A DNA stretch of 64,000 nt from Anaerococcus provencensis (lineage in GTDB: Bacteria; Bacillota; Clostridia; Tissierellales; Peptoniphilaceae). Made by a program: the position numbers and the translations under genes. Positions 55,436 to 64,000 of the stretch are shown here, piece by piece (position 1 is the stretch's first letter; every line of letters begins with the position of its first letter). The stretch is taken from contig NZ_HG003690.1 in the NCBI RefSeq assembly GCF_000312365.2, positions 44,966 through 108,965 on the forward strand. The letters run 5' to 3'. The notes below the pieces were generated by a model that saw only the letters and a list, made by a program, of their open reading frames with translations, was not told the DNA's origin and searched no databases.

Positions 55436-56188
55436 ATGAAGACACTTTTATTAGCTGAATATAAAAAACTTCACAGATCAAAATTGATATTTTTGCTTGT
55501 ATTTGCACTCATAATGACTTTGGGAGTTGTTTTTCTTCAAGGACAATTTACATTTAGTGGGGAAAAGTATATAGACACATTTGGATGGTATATTTTACAG
55601 GTGCATTCTTTGACCACATATTTTGTCTTGCCAAGTTTGATAGCATTGTTTGGAGGATATATTATTTGTCGTGAGGAACAAGAAGATGTACTGAAATCAT
55701 TAAGGCTAATACCGATAGACGAGAGTAATATGATTACTGCAAAAATGATAATTACTCTATTAGGTAGTATTTTTGTTTATTTAATACTATTTACGGCATC
55801 CTTAATTATAGAAGCGGTATTGCATTTACACGCAGTAAATATGAGTGAAGTAGTTCACTATTTTGTTGTATATGTATTAACTGGAATAAGCGTTTTTATG
55901 GTAATATCTCCAATTATTGCACTTATTGGACTTGTTAAAAGGAGCTACTGGATAGCTCTGATTATCGCTGAGATATACTCTTTTGTGGGAATATTTTTTG
56001 CCTCAAAGGAAATTTTAAGAGCCATTTATCCAATATCATCTGTGTTTATTTTGTCAGGAGCGTATGAAACATCCATGTTGGAATTTGCGATTAGTGTACT
56101 TGTAAATTTTGGTTGTTGCTTTATTTCATATAAAATATTAAAGGGCATGAAAGTTGGCAAAAAGAAAAGAATTAGCAAAAGAAAATAG
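55436..56188 (+). CDS. ABC-2 permease, LanG/MutG-like
   Basis: The 250-residue protein has six transmembrane helices and begins KTLLLAEYKKLHRSKLIFLLVFALIMTLGVVFLQ, in the style of LanG/MutG. It is directly joined to the previous permease gene (no gap). With three permeases and one ATPase the cassette resembles lantibiotic immunity transporters, but there is no precursor or modification gene in view. It is therefore likely resistance rather than production. Confidence 0.85.
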   Translation: MKTLLLAEYKKLHRSKLIFLLVFALIMTLGVVFLQGQFTFSGEKYIDTFGWYILQVHSLTTYFVLPSLIALFGGYIICREEQEDVLKSLRLIPIDESNMITAKMIITLLGSIFVYLILFTASLIIEAVLHLHAVNMSEVVHYFVVYVLTGISVFMVISPIIALIGLVKRSYWIALIIAEIYSFVGIFFASKEILRAIYPISSVFILSGAYETSMLEFAISVLVNFGCCFISYKILKGMKVGKKKRISKRK

Positions 56189-56232
56189 TTGGAAAAATAA
56201 GTTGAAAGTAATTTTAAAGAGAGGAGAGGACA

Positions 56233-57039
56233 CTATCTCTCCATCTCCTTATCCATATAAATTCCGTAATTTTTTCGTATCTTATAAAACTCATCCATAG
56301 TGGATTTTGAGGAAGAATACTCTTGCATAAGGGTGTTCTTTTTTTCTTGTAATTTATCGAGGTTTGATAGTATTTCTTTTGTGTTTGGCAGTTTTTTATA
56401 GTTTTCTAAAATTTCTTTAGCAGCTATTTTGTAGACGGAAAGTTCGCTATAATATTCTTCTGCAAATTGTTTGTCCTCAGGATTTTTCTTGTGGTATTTA
56501 TATATTTCACGATACTTATTTATAGTATTTATATTTTCCATATCTTGGGATAAACTCTTCATTTCAGTTTCAATTTTCTTTATTTTATCTAACAAGTCTT
56601 GTCTATCATCAGCAGATTTTTTGATCAGGTCATCGAGTTGGGTAATTGATTTAATGCCTTGTTCTCTTAATTTAATTATTGAATCAGACATTGTTTTGAT
56701 ATTGTGTTTTCTTGCCCAAACTTCATAGCCTTTACAAGATTGTGCTTTTTCATTTGTAGATATATCAATAACATTTCCTACACGTTTTTTAATAGGATTA
56801 GTTTTATTTTTAATTGCTAAATCTATTCTTTCTTTGATTTTTTCTTCAGTATAATCTTCTCCGATAGTCTTTGCCCTTGTAAATCTTTGCTTATCTTTAT
56901 GACGAAAAGCAATATGTTTACCAAACTTAATTTCATAATCAAGAGATTTCATATTTTCTAAAAACTCTTCCCAAGATTTAGACTTATTAATCATTCTATC
57001 TATATCAAATTGCAGTTTAGACTTCCAAGAATTTCCTCC
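56233..57039 (-). pseudogene. Relaxase C-terminal fragment, N-terminal part lost
   Basis: The open frame runs from a stop at 57040 to 56233 on the minus strand. It reads WKSKLQFDIDRMINKSKSWEEFLENMKSLDYEIKFG, a segment typical of Tn1549-type MobA-like relaxases between the catalytic and C-terminal parts, then a long coiled coil. The HUH catalytic histidines and tyrosine are absent. It abuts SSB-like copy B at 57040 and may be a fusion point. The protein may be translated from an internal ATG at 56994 but would lack nicking activity. Confidence 0.75.
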
Positions 57040-57062
57040 TTATTTAGTACAAGGAGGAAATT

Positions 57063-57719
57063 ATGGAATACAAAGATATTAGAGAAAACTTAGAAGAAAT
57101 GATGAATGATAATTACAAGGACTTTATAAAAGCACTTGTGAGCATAGAAAAAGGTGTTAATGATGAAAAAGCACTTGAAGAAGTATACGTTTTATTTATG
57201 ATCAAAGACACAACAGGTCTATTAAATGATGACTTTGACTATATGATTGATGATATGAAAGAACAAGGTAAGATTGTTGAAAATACCAATGAACTTGAAG
57301 AAAAAGATGATCTTATAAATCTCGTGGGTAATATAGCTGGTAAAGTAGAAAACTTGGAAAGAGAGAATGCCAATGGAGAAAAGTTTAAAGTAAGTAACTT
57401 TTCAATTGTTTCAAAAGATGATGATGGGAATAAAGTATATACCAATTGTTCAGCCTATGGAGATAAGACAAAAGATTTGGAAAACTTAAAACAAGGAGAT
57501 TTTGTTAAAATCTTCGGACAAGTAAAAACAAGCATTGATAAAAATGGGAAAGAACACAAGAATGTTCGTATTTTCTCTTCTAAGCTCTTAAAAGCAAAAG
57601 AGCAAGTAAAGAGTCAATACAAGGATAAAAAGTCAATATTAGGGCAAATAAAAAGCTTTAAGACAGATGACAAAGCTAAGTCAAATAAGAAAGACCATAG
57701 CAAAGGTACAGAGAGATAA
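57063..57719 (+). CDS. Two-domain SSB-like ICE protein, copy B
   Basis: The 218-residue protein is nearly identical to copy A at 50062, including the N-terminal EYKDIRENLEEMMNDNYKDF and OB core. It differs mainly at TNELEE near residue 78 and in the lysine-rich tail. The duplicate 5' leader (aaggaggaa(a/c)(t/c)tatgg) is also kept. It is placed 23 bases from the relaxase fragment and marks a recombination boundary. Confidence 0.75.
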   Translation: MEYKDIRENLEEMMNDNYKDFIKALVSIEKGVNDEKALEEVYVLFMIKDTTGLLNDDFDYMIDDMKEQGKIVENTNELEEKDDLINLVGNIAGKVENLERENANGEKFKVSNFSIVSKDDDGNKVYTNCSAYGDKTKDLENLKQGDFVKIFGQVKTSIDKNGKEHKNVRIFSSKLLKAKEQVKSQYKDKKSILGQIKSFKTDDKAKSNKKDHSKGTER

Positions 57720-57724
57720 ATATC

Positions 57725-57752
57725 GGCAGTCTTCGGACTGCCTTTATTTTTT
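57725..57752 (+). terminator. Terminator after SSB-like copy B
   Basis: ggcagtc-ttcg-gactgcc, with a stable UUCG loop, followed by tttatttttt. It ends copy B transcription ahead of the convergent AraC-type gene. Confidence 0.92.
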
Positions 57753-57835
57753 GCTCATTTTTTAATCTAATTTATTTAGGTCATATATGCATATCCACTT
57801 AAACTCATACAAAAATATTGCTTGTAAAAAAATAC

Positions 57836-58828
57836 TTAATCACAATAATCGCATTTTAACTTGTGATCCTTGCAAACTAAATTACGGACTTCACTAGGAA
57901 GTTTTCCCTTGTATCTTTTGTAATAAATGGAAAATTTGCTATGGGATGTGTATCCTACAGATTCGGCAATTTCTTTTATAGGAAGTTTGGTATTTAAGAG
58001 AAGAGTTTCAGCTACATTCATTCTTTTTCTTTGGGTGTATTCTGTAATGCTTTGACCATATTTTTCTTTGAACAAATTTTTTAATTTTGTTCCGCTCATT
58101 TTAGATATTTTTTCAAGAGTTTCCTGATTTACATTCATGGCGAAATGATCATCTAAAAATCTGGCTACATCTTCAAGTGCTTTATTATCATCAGATTCAA
58201 TTTTATATTTTTTTCTATTTAAGTAGGTATCGATTACTATACTTATCCACTCATTTGCTTTGGCTTTAAAGAAAAAATCAGCGGCAGGAGCGTCCATCTT
58301 ACAATTTAATATTTCCATTGCCACTTTTTCCAATGACTTTGTAAGTATTATTTGATTTGTTTGAAGTAAAGCCCTATAAAAGGATTCAAGATCGATATTA
58401 ATGGATGACAGGTGCTTTTCTAAAAGTTCTCTTTTAAATCCAACAGAAACAGTGAGATAGTAACTATTCTCGTGTAATAAAAATAGAAAGTCATCTTCTA
58501 TATTGTCAAAATCAAGAGTATATAAGGAGTTTGGCGTCAAAGTTTGATAAGGGTTAAATTTTTCACCGTTTGCACTTACAATATAGCTAGAGCATATCGA
58601 AACATAGTTTTCCATACTATAAGTACTATTTTGAATAACTTCTTCTTTGATATAAAAATCGTGGATATCAATAATAAATTCATTTCCTTCATAAAACCAA
58701 TATAGGCCTTCTGCATTAATTGAATCATCTTTACTCCAACAAAATGTATGCCCTGCACTTGAATATTTCTTATTATTTTTACATTCATCTACGTTCATAT
58801 ATTCTTTTACAAAATCATAATATGTCAT
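57836..58828 (-). CDS. AraC family transcriptional regulator
   Basis: The 330-residue protein has an N-terminal cupin-like ligand region (about 1-200) and two AraC helix-turn-helix motifs in the C-terminal 100 residues (LEKISKMSGTKLKNLFKEKYGQSITEYTQRKRM and IKEIAESVGYTSHSKFSIYYKRYKGKLPSEVR). It is divergent to the ABC transporter operon, with a Fur box in the shared region. This layout resembles YbtA-type control of siderophore-linked ABC genes. The final residues KCDYCD hold two cysteines of unknown role. Confidence 0.88.
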   Translation of the reverse strand: MTYYDFVKEYMNVDECKNNKKYSSAGHTFCWSKDDSINAEGLYWFYEGNEFIIDIHDFYIKEEVIQNSTYSMENYVSICSSYIVSANGEKFNPYQTLTPNSLYTLDFDNIEDDFLFLLHENSYYLTVSVGFKRELLEKHLSSINIDLESFYRALLQTNQIILTKSLEKVAMEILNCKMDAPAADFFFKAKANEWISIVIDTYLNRKKYKIESDDNKALEDVARFLDDHFAMNVNQETLEKISKMSGTKLKNLFKEKYGQSITEYTQRKRMNVAETLLLNTKLPIKEIAESVGYTSHSKFSIYYKRYKGKLPSEVRNLVCKDHKLKCDYCD

Positions 58829-58882
58829 AACACACTATCCCTTTTAGACAATATTCCAATTAGCTTTATTAATTCAAAACTA

Positions 58883-58912
58883 TTGTATTAGTAATTATAA
58901 CTGATGTATAAT
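58883..58912 (+). promoter_or_regulatory. Promoter of the ABC-MATE-ECF operon
   Basis: TTGTAT (58883-58888) and TATAAT (58907-58912), 18 bases apart, lie 70 bases before the first ABC gene. The Fur-type box begins 11 bases after the -10 and covers the predicted start of transcription. Confidence 0.6.
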
Positions 58913-58922
58913 AAAAACGCAA

Positions 58923-58937
58923 TGATAATTATTATCT
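58923..58937 (+). promoter_or_regulatory. Fur-box-like operator
   Basis: tgataattattatct matches the 15-base Fur consensus tgataatnattatca at all but the last position. It lies between divergent AraC and ABC genes and overlaps the predicted ABC transcription start. Iron-loaded Fur or a related repressor would block the ABC operon. Confidence 0.75.
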
Positions 58938-58980
58938 CCTAGGCAAATTTGAATCTAATAGGAATATTAAGGAGGGGAAT

Positions 58981-60735
58981 ATGAAAATTTATAAAAGGCT
59001 TTTTTCCTATGTGCCTGAAGAAAAACATAATGGATATATAGCAGTTTTTTTATCAGCACTATCTGCATTTTTAATGGTGTACGGATATTCGTTACTGTAT
59101 AAACTTTTAAGAAGTTCCATTTTTGAAGGGGATTTATTAGTAGCTAGGACTTTGTCCATTCAAGCTGTCTTATATTTGACGATAGGGGCATTAGTTTACT
59201 TTTTGTCGGGCTTTTTTTCTCATAAACTTGGATTTCGCTTAGAAACTAATTTAAGAAAAAAAGGTATAGATGGACTTACAGGAGCAAGTTTTCGCTTTTA
59301 TGATTTAAACCCATCTGGAATTATAAGAAAAACTATTGATGACAATGCAGCTAAAACTCATACGGCAGTAGCACATATGATACCAGATAACTCTCAAGCT
59401 TTTTTAATTCCAGTATTATCTTTAATACTTGCCTTTTCTATTAGTAGCAGAGTGGGATTAGTTATTCTTATACTAACAATAGTAGGGGCTCTTATTTTAA
59501 AGAACATGATGGGTGGAGGAGAGTTCATGGAATACTACCAAAAATCCTTAGAAATTTTAAGTGGTGAAACAGTTGAATATGTCAGAGGAATGCAAGTTGT
59601 TAAAATATTCGGAGCTACTGTAGAGTCTTTTAAAACTCTTTATAGGGCGATTAAGGATTATTCTAAGTATGCTCTTGATTACTCAATTAGTTCTAAAAAA
59701 CCTTATGTACTATATCAATGGATATTTTTTGGAATTATTACAATTTTGTCTATCCCTTTAGTTTTTACCATAAATAAAGTTAATAATGCTAATTTGCTTA
59801 TTGTTGAACTATTCATGATTTTGTTTTTAAGTGGAGTAATGATGGTTTCATTTATGAAAATTATGTGGGCTAGTATGAACATCTTTAATGCTAGGTATGC
59901 GGTAGATACTTTGGAAGATTTATATAAAAAGATGAATGAAGATAAATTGTCTTATGGAGAGAATATTAATTTCAAAAACTATAATATAGAGTTTGATAAT
60001 GTAACATTCGGTTACAATGGAAATAAAGTATTAGAAAATTTATCTTTTAAATTAGAAGAAGGAAAAAAATATGCTTTGGTGGGTCATTCAGGATCAGGTA
60101 AATCGACTATTGTAAAGCTATTATCTGGTTTTTACAAAGTAGATAGTGGCAGTATAAAGATTGGAGAGAGACCCTTAGAATCTTATAGTAAGGATACTCT
60201 AATAAACACAATTTCTTTTGTTTTTCAGGATAGCAAACTTTTTAAGACATCTATTTACGAAAATGTTGCTCTTGCTAATAGAAAGGCAAGTAGAGAAGAA
60301 GTTATGAAGGCTATGGAACTTGCAGGTTGTAATGTTATTTTAAATAAGTTTCCTGAAAGGGAGAATACCATGATCGGCTCAAAAGGAGTCTATTTATCAG
60401 GAGGAGAAAAACAGAGAATTGCTATTGCGAGAGCCATGCTCAAGAAATCTAAAATTGTAATTATGGATGAAGCGAGTGCTTCTATTGATCCAGACAATGA
60501 GTATGAGCTTCAAAAGGCCTTTAAAAACCTTATGAAAGATAAAACAGTTATTATGATTGCCCATAGGATGAGTAGTATTCGTTCTGTTGATGAAATTTTA
60601 GTTTTAGAGAATGGAGAAATAATTGAAAGAGGCAGTGATCAAGAACTTATTTCAAAAAGTGGAAAATATAAGGAATTATTAGAGCTTTATGACAGTGCAA
60701 ATCAATGGAGGGTTAAAGATGAGGAAATTTTATAA
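58981..60735 (+). CDS. ABC half-transporter, YbtP-like
   Basis: The 584-residue protein has an N-terminal six-helix exporter-type membrane domain (about 1-310) and a nucleotide-binding domain with Walker A VGHSGSGKSTIVKL, signature LSGGEKQRIAIA, Walker B IVIMDEASASIDP and switch H in AHRM. It is paired with the next gene (17-base overlap), like YbtP/YbtQ, exporter-fold proteins used for ferric siderophore or metal uptake. The Fur box supports iron control. The substrate is not known. Confidence 0.85.
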   Translation: MKIYKRLFSYVPEEKHNGYIAVFLSALSAFLMVYGYSLLYKLLRSSIFEGDLLVARTLSIQAVLYLTIGALVYFLSGFFSHKLGFRLETNLRKKGIDGLTGASFRFYDLNPSGIIRKTIDDNAAKTHTAVAHMIPDNSQAFLIPVLSLILAFSISSRVGLVILILTIVGALILKNMMGGGEFMEYYQKSLEILSGETVEYVRGMQVVKIFGATVESFKTLYRAIKDYSKYALDYSISSKKPYVLYQWIFFGIITILSIPLVFTINKVNNANLLIVELFMILFLSGVMMVSFMKIMWASMNIFNARYAVDTLEDLYKKMNEDKLSYGENINFKNYNIEFDNVTFGYNGNKVLENLSFKLEEGKKYALVGHSGSGKSTIVKLLSGFYKVDSGSIKIGERPLESYSKDTLINTISFVFQDSKLFKTSIYENVALANRKASREEVMKAMELAGCNVILNKFPERENTMIGSKGVYLSGGEKQRIAIARAMLKKSKIVIMDEASASIDPDNEYELQKAFKNLMKDKTVIMIAHRMSSIRSVDEILVLENGEIIERGSDQELISKSGKYKELLELYDSANQWRVKDEEIL

Positions 60736-62437
60736 AAAACGATTTTGTCTGACTGATAAAGGGGCTAAAGATCTCACTAAATCTACTATATCGAGTTTCT
60801 TGGTTTACTGTATTAATATGGTTCCTGCCTTTATTTTAATGATGTTAACAGATGAGCTTCTTTTGAAAAATGTTAAAAGCCCTTATTTATATTTTGGAGT
60901 TTCTGTTGTTACATTAGTAATAATGTATGTTTTGTTAGCCAAAGAATATGATGATCTTTATACTACAACTTATGAAGAGAGTGCTAATTTAAGAATAGAT
61001 ATTGCTGAAACTCTATCAAAACTTCCCCTATCCTACTTTTCAAAACATAATTTATCAGATATATCTCAAACGATTATGGCAGATGTGGAAAAAGTAGAAC
61101 ACGCTATGAGTCATTCAATTCCTAAAGTAGGAGGAATGGTTTTATTTTTCCCACTAATTGGAATTATGTTAATGATAGGTAATTTTAAGATGGGGCTAGC
61201 AGTAATGATCCCAACTATTTTAAGTTTTATACTAATACCTATTGCTAAAAAGTCGCAGGTAAAAGGAAACAAGAAATATCACAAGGTACTTAGAGAAAAC
61301 TCAGAAAAATTCCAAGAAACCATTGAACTTCAACAAGAAATAAATAGTTTTAACTTATCCGATGAAGTGAGGTCTTCGTTATATATGCAGATGGATGAAA
61401 GTGAAAAAATACATCTTAAAGTTGAACAAGGCTCTCTTTTTGTAATGGGTTTGTCCTCTGCTCTTGGCTTTGTAAGTATTGCAGTAGTTAGTTTTGTTGG
61501 GATTAGCCTTATTCTATCTGGGGAGATTGACATTTTATATCTCTTAGGTTATTTAATGGCTGCCATAAAGATAAAAGATATTTTCGATTTATCAAAAGAA
61601 GGATTATTAGAAGTGTTCTCTATAGATCCAAGTGTTGAAAGGATTAGGGAGATTAAGGAAACAAAAATTCAAGAGGGTAAAGATGTAGAACTGAATATGT
61701 TTGATATAGTCTTTAAAAATGTAGCTTTTTCTTATGATGATAATCAGGTTTTAAAGGACATTAGCTTTACTGCGAAACAGGGAGAGGTAACGGCTCTAGT
61801 TGGAGCTTCTGGCTCTGGAAAGACAAGTATATTAAGATTAATATCAAGATTATATGATTATGATAAAGGTCAAATTTTAATAGATGGAAAGGATATAAAA
61901 AACATTTCCACAGATTCTTTATTTAAGAAAATATCTATTGTTTTTCAAGATGTTACTTTATTTAACTCATCTATATTAGAAAATATTCGTATAGGTAAAA
62001 AAGATGCCAGCGATGAAGAAGTTGTAAAGGCAGCTACCCTTGCAAATTGTATGGATTTTATTAATAAACTTCCTAATGGGTTAGATACAGTTATAGGAGA
62101 AAATGGGTCAGAGCTTTCTGGTGGTGAAAGACAAAGACTTTCTATAGCTAGAGCCTTTCTGAAGGACGCACCAATACTTATATTAGATGAAATATCAGCA
62201 AGTTTAGATGTGGACAATGAAAAGAAAATCCAAGAAAGTTTGAATAAATTAATAAAGGATAAAACCGTTATTATTATATCCCATAGATTAAAATCTATTG
62301 AAAATGTAGACAAAATTATAGTCATAGAAAATGGATATGTGGAAAGTCAAGGCAATCATAAAGAACTGATAGAAGAATCAAAATTGTATAACAATTTATT
62401 AGAAAAAACAAAACTAGCAGAAGAATTTATTTATTGA
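60719..62437 (+). CDS. ABC half-transporter, YbtQ-like
   Basis: The 572-residue partner has an exporter-type membrane domain (about 1-310) and an ATPase domain: Walker A VGASGSGKTSILRL, signature LSGGERQRLSIA, Walker B LILDEISASLDV, and SHRL switch region. The ATG at 60719 follows ggaggg; a GTG-like upstream start only adds ten residues. It overlaps the first ABC gene by 17 bases and probably forms a heterodimer with it. Confidence 0.85.
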   Translation: MRKFYKKRFCLTDKGAKDLTKSTISSFLVYCINMVPAFILMMLTDELLLKNVKSPYLYFGVSVVTLVIMYVLLAKEYDDLYTTTYEESANLRIDIAETLSKLPLSYFSKHNLSDISQTIMADVEKVEHAMSHSIPKVGGMVLFFPLIGIMLMIGNFKMGLAVMIPTILSFILIPIAKKSQVKGNKKYHKVLRENSEKFQETIELQQEINSFNLSDEVRSSLYMQMDESEKIHLKVEQGSLFVMGLSSALGFVSIAVVSFVGISLILSGEIDILYLLGYLMAAIKIKDIFDLSKEGLLEVFSIDPSVERIREIKETKIQEGKDVELNMFDIVFKNVAFSYDDNQVLKDISFTAKQGEVTALVGASGSGKTSILRLISRLYDYDKGQILIDGKDIKNISTDSLFKKISIVFQDVTLFNSSILENIRIGKKDASDEEVVKAATLANCMDFINKLPNGLDTVIGENGSELSGGERQRLSIARAFLKDAPILILDEISASLDVDNEKKIQESLNKLIKDKTVIIISHRLKSIENVDKIIVIENGYVESQGNHKELIEESKLYNNLLEKTKLAEEFIY

Positions 62438-62448
62438 GGGGATTAAAA

Positions 62449-63792
62449 ATGAAACAAAACATCAAAGAACAGTTGTTAACCAAGAAGCCATTGTCTTTAA
62501 TGTTTCAATTATCTATACCAGCAGTAATTGGGATGGTAGTTATAGGCCTATATCCACTTATGGATGGAATATTTGCTGGACAAATAATTGGCGAGAATGC
62601 TATGGCGGCTTGCTCAATAGCTATGCCACTTACATTTTTTAATAATGGGATTGCAACGCTTATAGGGATAGGTTCGGCATCCATTTTATCAAGAGCCATG
62701 GGAAAGGGTGATAATGATACTATAAACAAACTTATGGGAAATCTTATCTATTGGGTTATCTTTTTTTCAACGATTATAACAATAGGAGGAATACTTCTAG
62801 GACCATATTTCTTAGATTTAATTGGAGCAACAGGAGAAATAAAGGCATTAGGCATAAGGTATTTAAGAATAATATTTCTAGGCTCAATTTTTGTGAACTT
62901 TGCTCAGTCAGCCAATATGGTTATGCGTGGTGAAGGGCTTATGAAAAGAGCAATGAGTATCATGGGGCTTGGTGCCTTTATCAACATAGCTCTTGATCCA
63001 ATACTAATGAAATTAATGGGTGATTATGCCATTGAGGGAGCAGCTATAGCCACTGTAACAGCACAAATAATTCAAGCTGTCATTACTCTTTATTATTTTA
63101 AGAATAAAAGTGAAAATGTAAAAATAGGGAAAATAAAAAAAGAAAAAGATATATCAACTGAAATGTTTGGAGTAGGTTTCTCAGCCATGATAATGCAAGT
63201 TTTTCTTATGATTCAACAAACATTACTTTATAAACAAGCTTTTAAATATGGTGGAGATCCAAATGCAATATTAATGTCAGCAACTTTGAGATTTTATGGG
63301 TTTTCATTTATACCAATTTGGGGAATGAGTCAGGGGTTACAGCCGATTATTGGCACAAACTTTGGAGCAAAACAATACAATAGAGTAAAGGAAACTATGA
63401 AGATATTTTCTATAGGAGGAACAGTACTTGCAGCAATTTTTTGGTTACCAGCACAAGTATTTTCAAAACAGTTACTTGGTTTATTTAAAGTAAGTCAGGA
63501 TATAATTTCGAGCGGAGTTAATAACTTCAGAATATTCTATTCAGTATTTATTCTTTATGGAATTATGATTATGACAATAACTTTTTTCCAAGCGATAGGG
63601 GATGGGAAAAAAGCTGGAATGATTGTAATGCTAAGACAGTTAATACTACTTGTTCCAGCCTTACTTATATTACCAAGAGTATTTGGAGCAGGGGCTGTTT
63701 GGTGGGCAGAACCAGTTGTAGATTTTACTATGATAATGGTAGGTTTAGCAATGCAAGCAAAGGCTCTTTCAAATATGAATGTAAATGATTGA
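62449..63792 (+). CDS. MATE family efflux transporter
   Basis: The 447-residue protein has twelve hydrophobic segments and the MATE pattern, beginning LSLMFQLSIPAVIGMVVIGLYPLMDGIFAGQIIGENAMAACSIAMPL, then GIGSASILSRAMGKGDN, LRFYGFSFIPIWGMSQGLQPIIGTNFGAKQYNRVKET. MATE proteins export drugs or metabolites by sodium or proton exchange. Here it is in an operon with the ABC pair and may export the same siderophore-like compound. The ATG at 62449 follows gagggg. Confidence 0.88.
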   Translation: MKQNIKEQLLTKKPLSLMFQLSIPAVIGMVVIGLYPLMDGIFAGQIIGENAMAACSIAMPLTFFNNGIATLIGIGSASILSRAMGKGDNDTINKLMGNLIYWVIFFSTIITIGGILLGPYFLDLIGATGEIKALGIRYLRIIFLGSIFVNFAQSANMVMRGEGLMKRAMSIMGLGAFINIALDPILMKLMGDYAIEGAAIATVTAQIIQAVITLYYFKNKSENVKIGKIKKEKDISTEMFGVGFSAMIMQVFLMIQQTLLYKQAFKYGGDPNAILMSATLRFYGFSFIPIWGMSQGLQPIIGTNFGAKQYNRVKETMKIFSIGGTVLAAIFWLPAQVFSKQLLGLFKVSQDIISSGVNNFRIFYSVFILYGIMIMTITFFQAIGDGKKAGMIVMLRQLILLVPALLILPRVFGAGAVWWAEPVVDFTMIMVGLAMQAKALSNMNVND

Positions 63793-63845
63793 AAATAAAG
63801 AGAAAAACAAAAATGACAGGAGAATTTATTTATTAGGAGGTTAAA

Positions 63846-64000
63846 ATGGATAATAAAAAACTAAAGGGAAAAGATGTTATTACAATAGGAATATTTACTG
63901 CAATATATTTTGCAATCAATTTTGGGTTTATGCTTTTAGGAGGTCTCCATCCATTAATGTGGATACTTATGCCTGGCTTTATAGCATTGGTTGGATCTAT
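63846..64000 (+). CDS. MptD/Trep_Strep-type ECF transporter S component (partial)
   Basis: The visible 51 codons read DNKKLKGKDVITIGIFTAIYFAINFGFMLLGGLHPLMWILMPGFIALVGS, the N-terminal pattern of the MptD/Trep_Strep ECF S subunits. Two hydrophobic helices are seen. The ribosome site (taggaggtt) is strong. EcfA/EcfT components should follow to the right. The gene is cut by the window edge. Confidence 0.75.
   Translation, partial: MDNKKLKGKDVITIGIFTAIYFAINFGFMLLGGLHPLMWILMPGFIALVGS

Larger units (their letters stand above)
19782..64000 (+). mobile_element. Tn1549/CTn-type integrative conjugative element, right end outside window
   Basis: The left boundary is where the hsdM reading frame breaks inside its SAM motif (about 19779-19784). 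Inside are replication (Rep, DnaC), DNA processing (PcfB, VirD4, TopB, methylase-helicase) and a type IV secretion set (Maff2, TrbL-like, PrgI, VirB4, NlpC/P60, DUF4315, DUF4366). Cargo covers AbiE, a two-component/ABC exporter and an iron-associated transporter module. No intact relaxase or integrase is seen, and the right junction is not in the window. Gene order follows Clostridioides CTn/Tn1549 elements as generally known. Confidence 0.88.

Noticed and set aside
1..64000. CRISPR arrays, tRNA and rRNA genes
   Set aside because: No regularly spaced repeat-spacer block, no cloverleaf with a TTC-A-A arm, and no rRNA-like stretch was noticed on either strand.

Overview
This is an A+T-rich Gram-positive chromosome segment. 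Gene content, strong Shine-Dalgarno sites and protein style suggest a Tissierellia-type anaerobic coccus (Anaerococcus/Peptoniphilus/Finegoldia group); that placement is inference from general resemblance, not a search. It falls into a host segment (1 to about 19780) and an integrative and conjugative element (ICE) that starts inside a type I restriction methylase gene at about 19780 and runs past the right edge.

Host segment. The left edge is the 3' end of a group II intron. Then come a small XRE regulator with its own promoter and duplicated operator-like repeats, an AIM24-family protein, a glutaredoxin-like protein, a DUF1232 protein, a DUF4236 protein and a methyltransferase. A complete sialic acid catabolic operon follows (nanE, nanA, an SSS transporter, a YhcH/NanQ protein, a ROK kinase and an RpiR regulator that appears to start at ATA). 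Next are panB/panE on the minus strand, a cation-efflux gene split by a stop codon, an old-yellow-enzyme oxidoreductase, a near-perfect parS site, and a defence-like cluster: an AlbA_2/HATPase regulator with four operator-like repeats, a frameshifted gene, a DUF4062-type protein and a truncated hsdM.

ICE backbone (Tn1549/CTn type). Order: replication initiator with internal 23-bp iterons, DnaC-like ATPase, PcfB, a BRO-type antirepressor, VirD4 coupling protein, SSB-like protein, Maff2 protein, TrbL/VirB6-like membrane protein, PrgI, VirB4, NlpC/P60 hydrolase, DUF4315, a large LRR/coiled-coil surface protein, DUF4366, AbiEi/AbiEii toxin-antitoxin, topoisomerase III, a C5-cytosine methyltransferase and a giant methylase-helicase. 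The helicase gene is interrupted by a complete group II intron exactly between two codons. Its disordered, charged linker carries a second gene in the +1 frame with its own ribosome binding site, resembling TnpV.

ICE cargo. Two near-identical SSB-like genes (50062 and 57063) and two relaxase 3' remnants flank a two-component system with a lantibiotic/bacitracin-type ABC exporter. To the right lie an AraC regulator, a near-consensus Fur box, two YbtP/YbtQ-like ABC half-transporters, a MATE exporter and the start of an ECF S-component, which look like an iron-regulated module. No intact relaxase or integrase is in the window; they should lie to the right if the element is functional.
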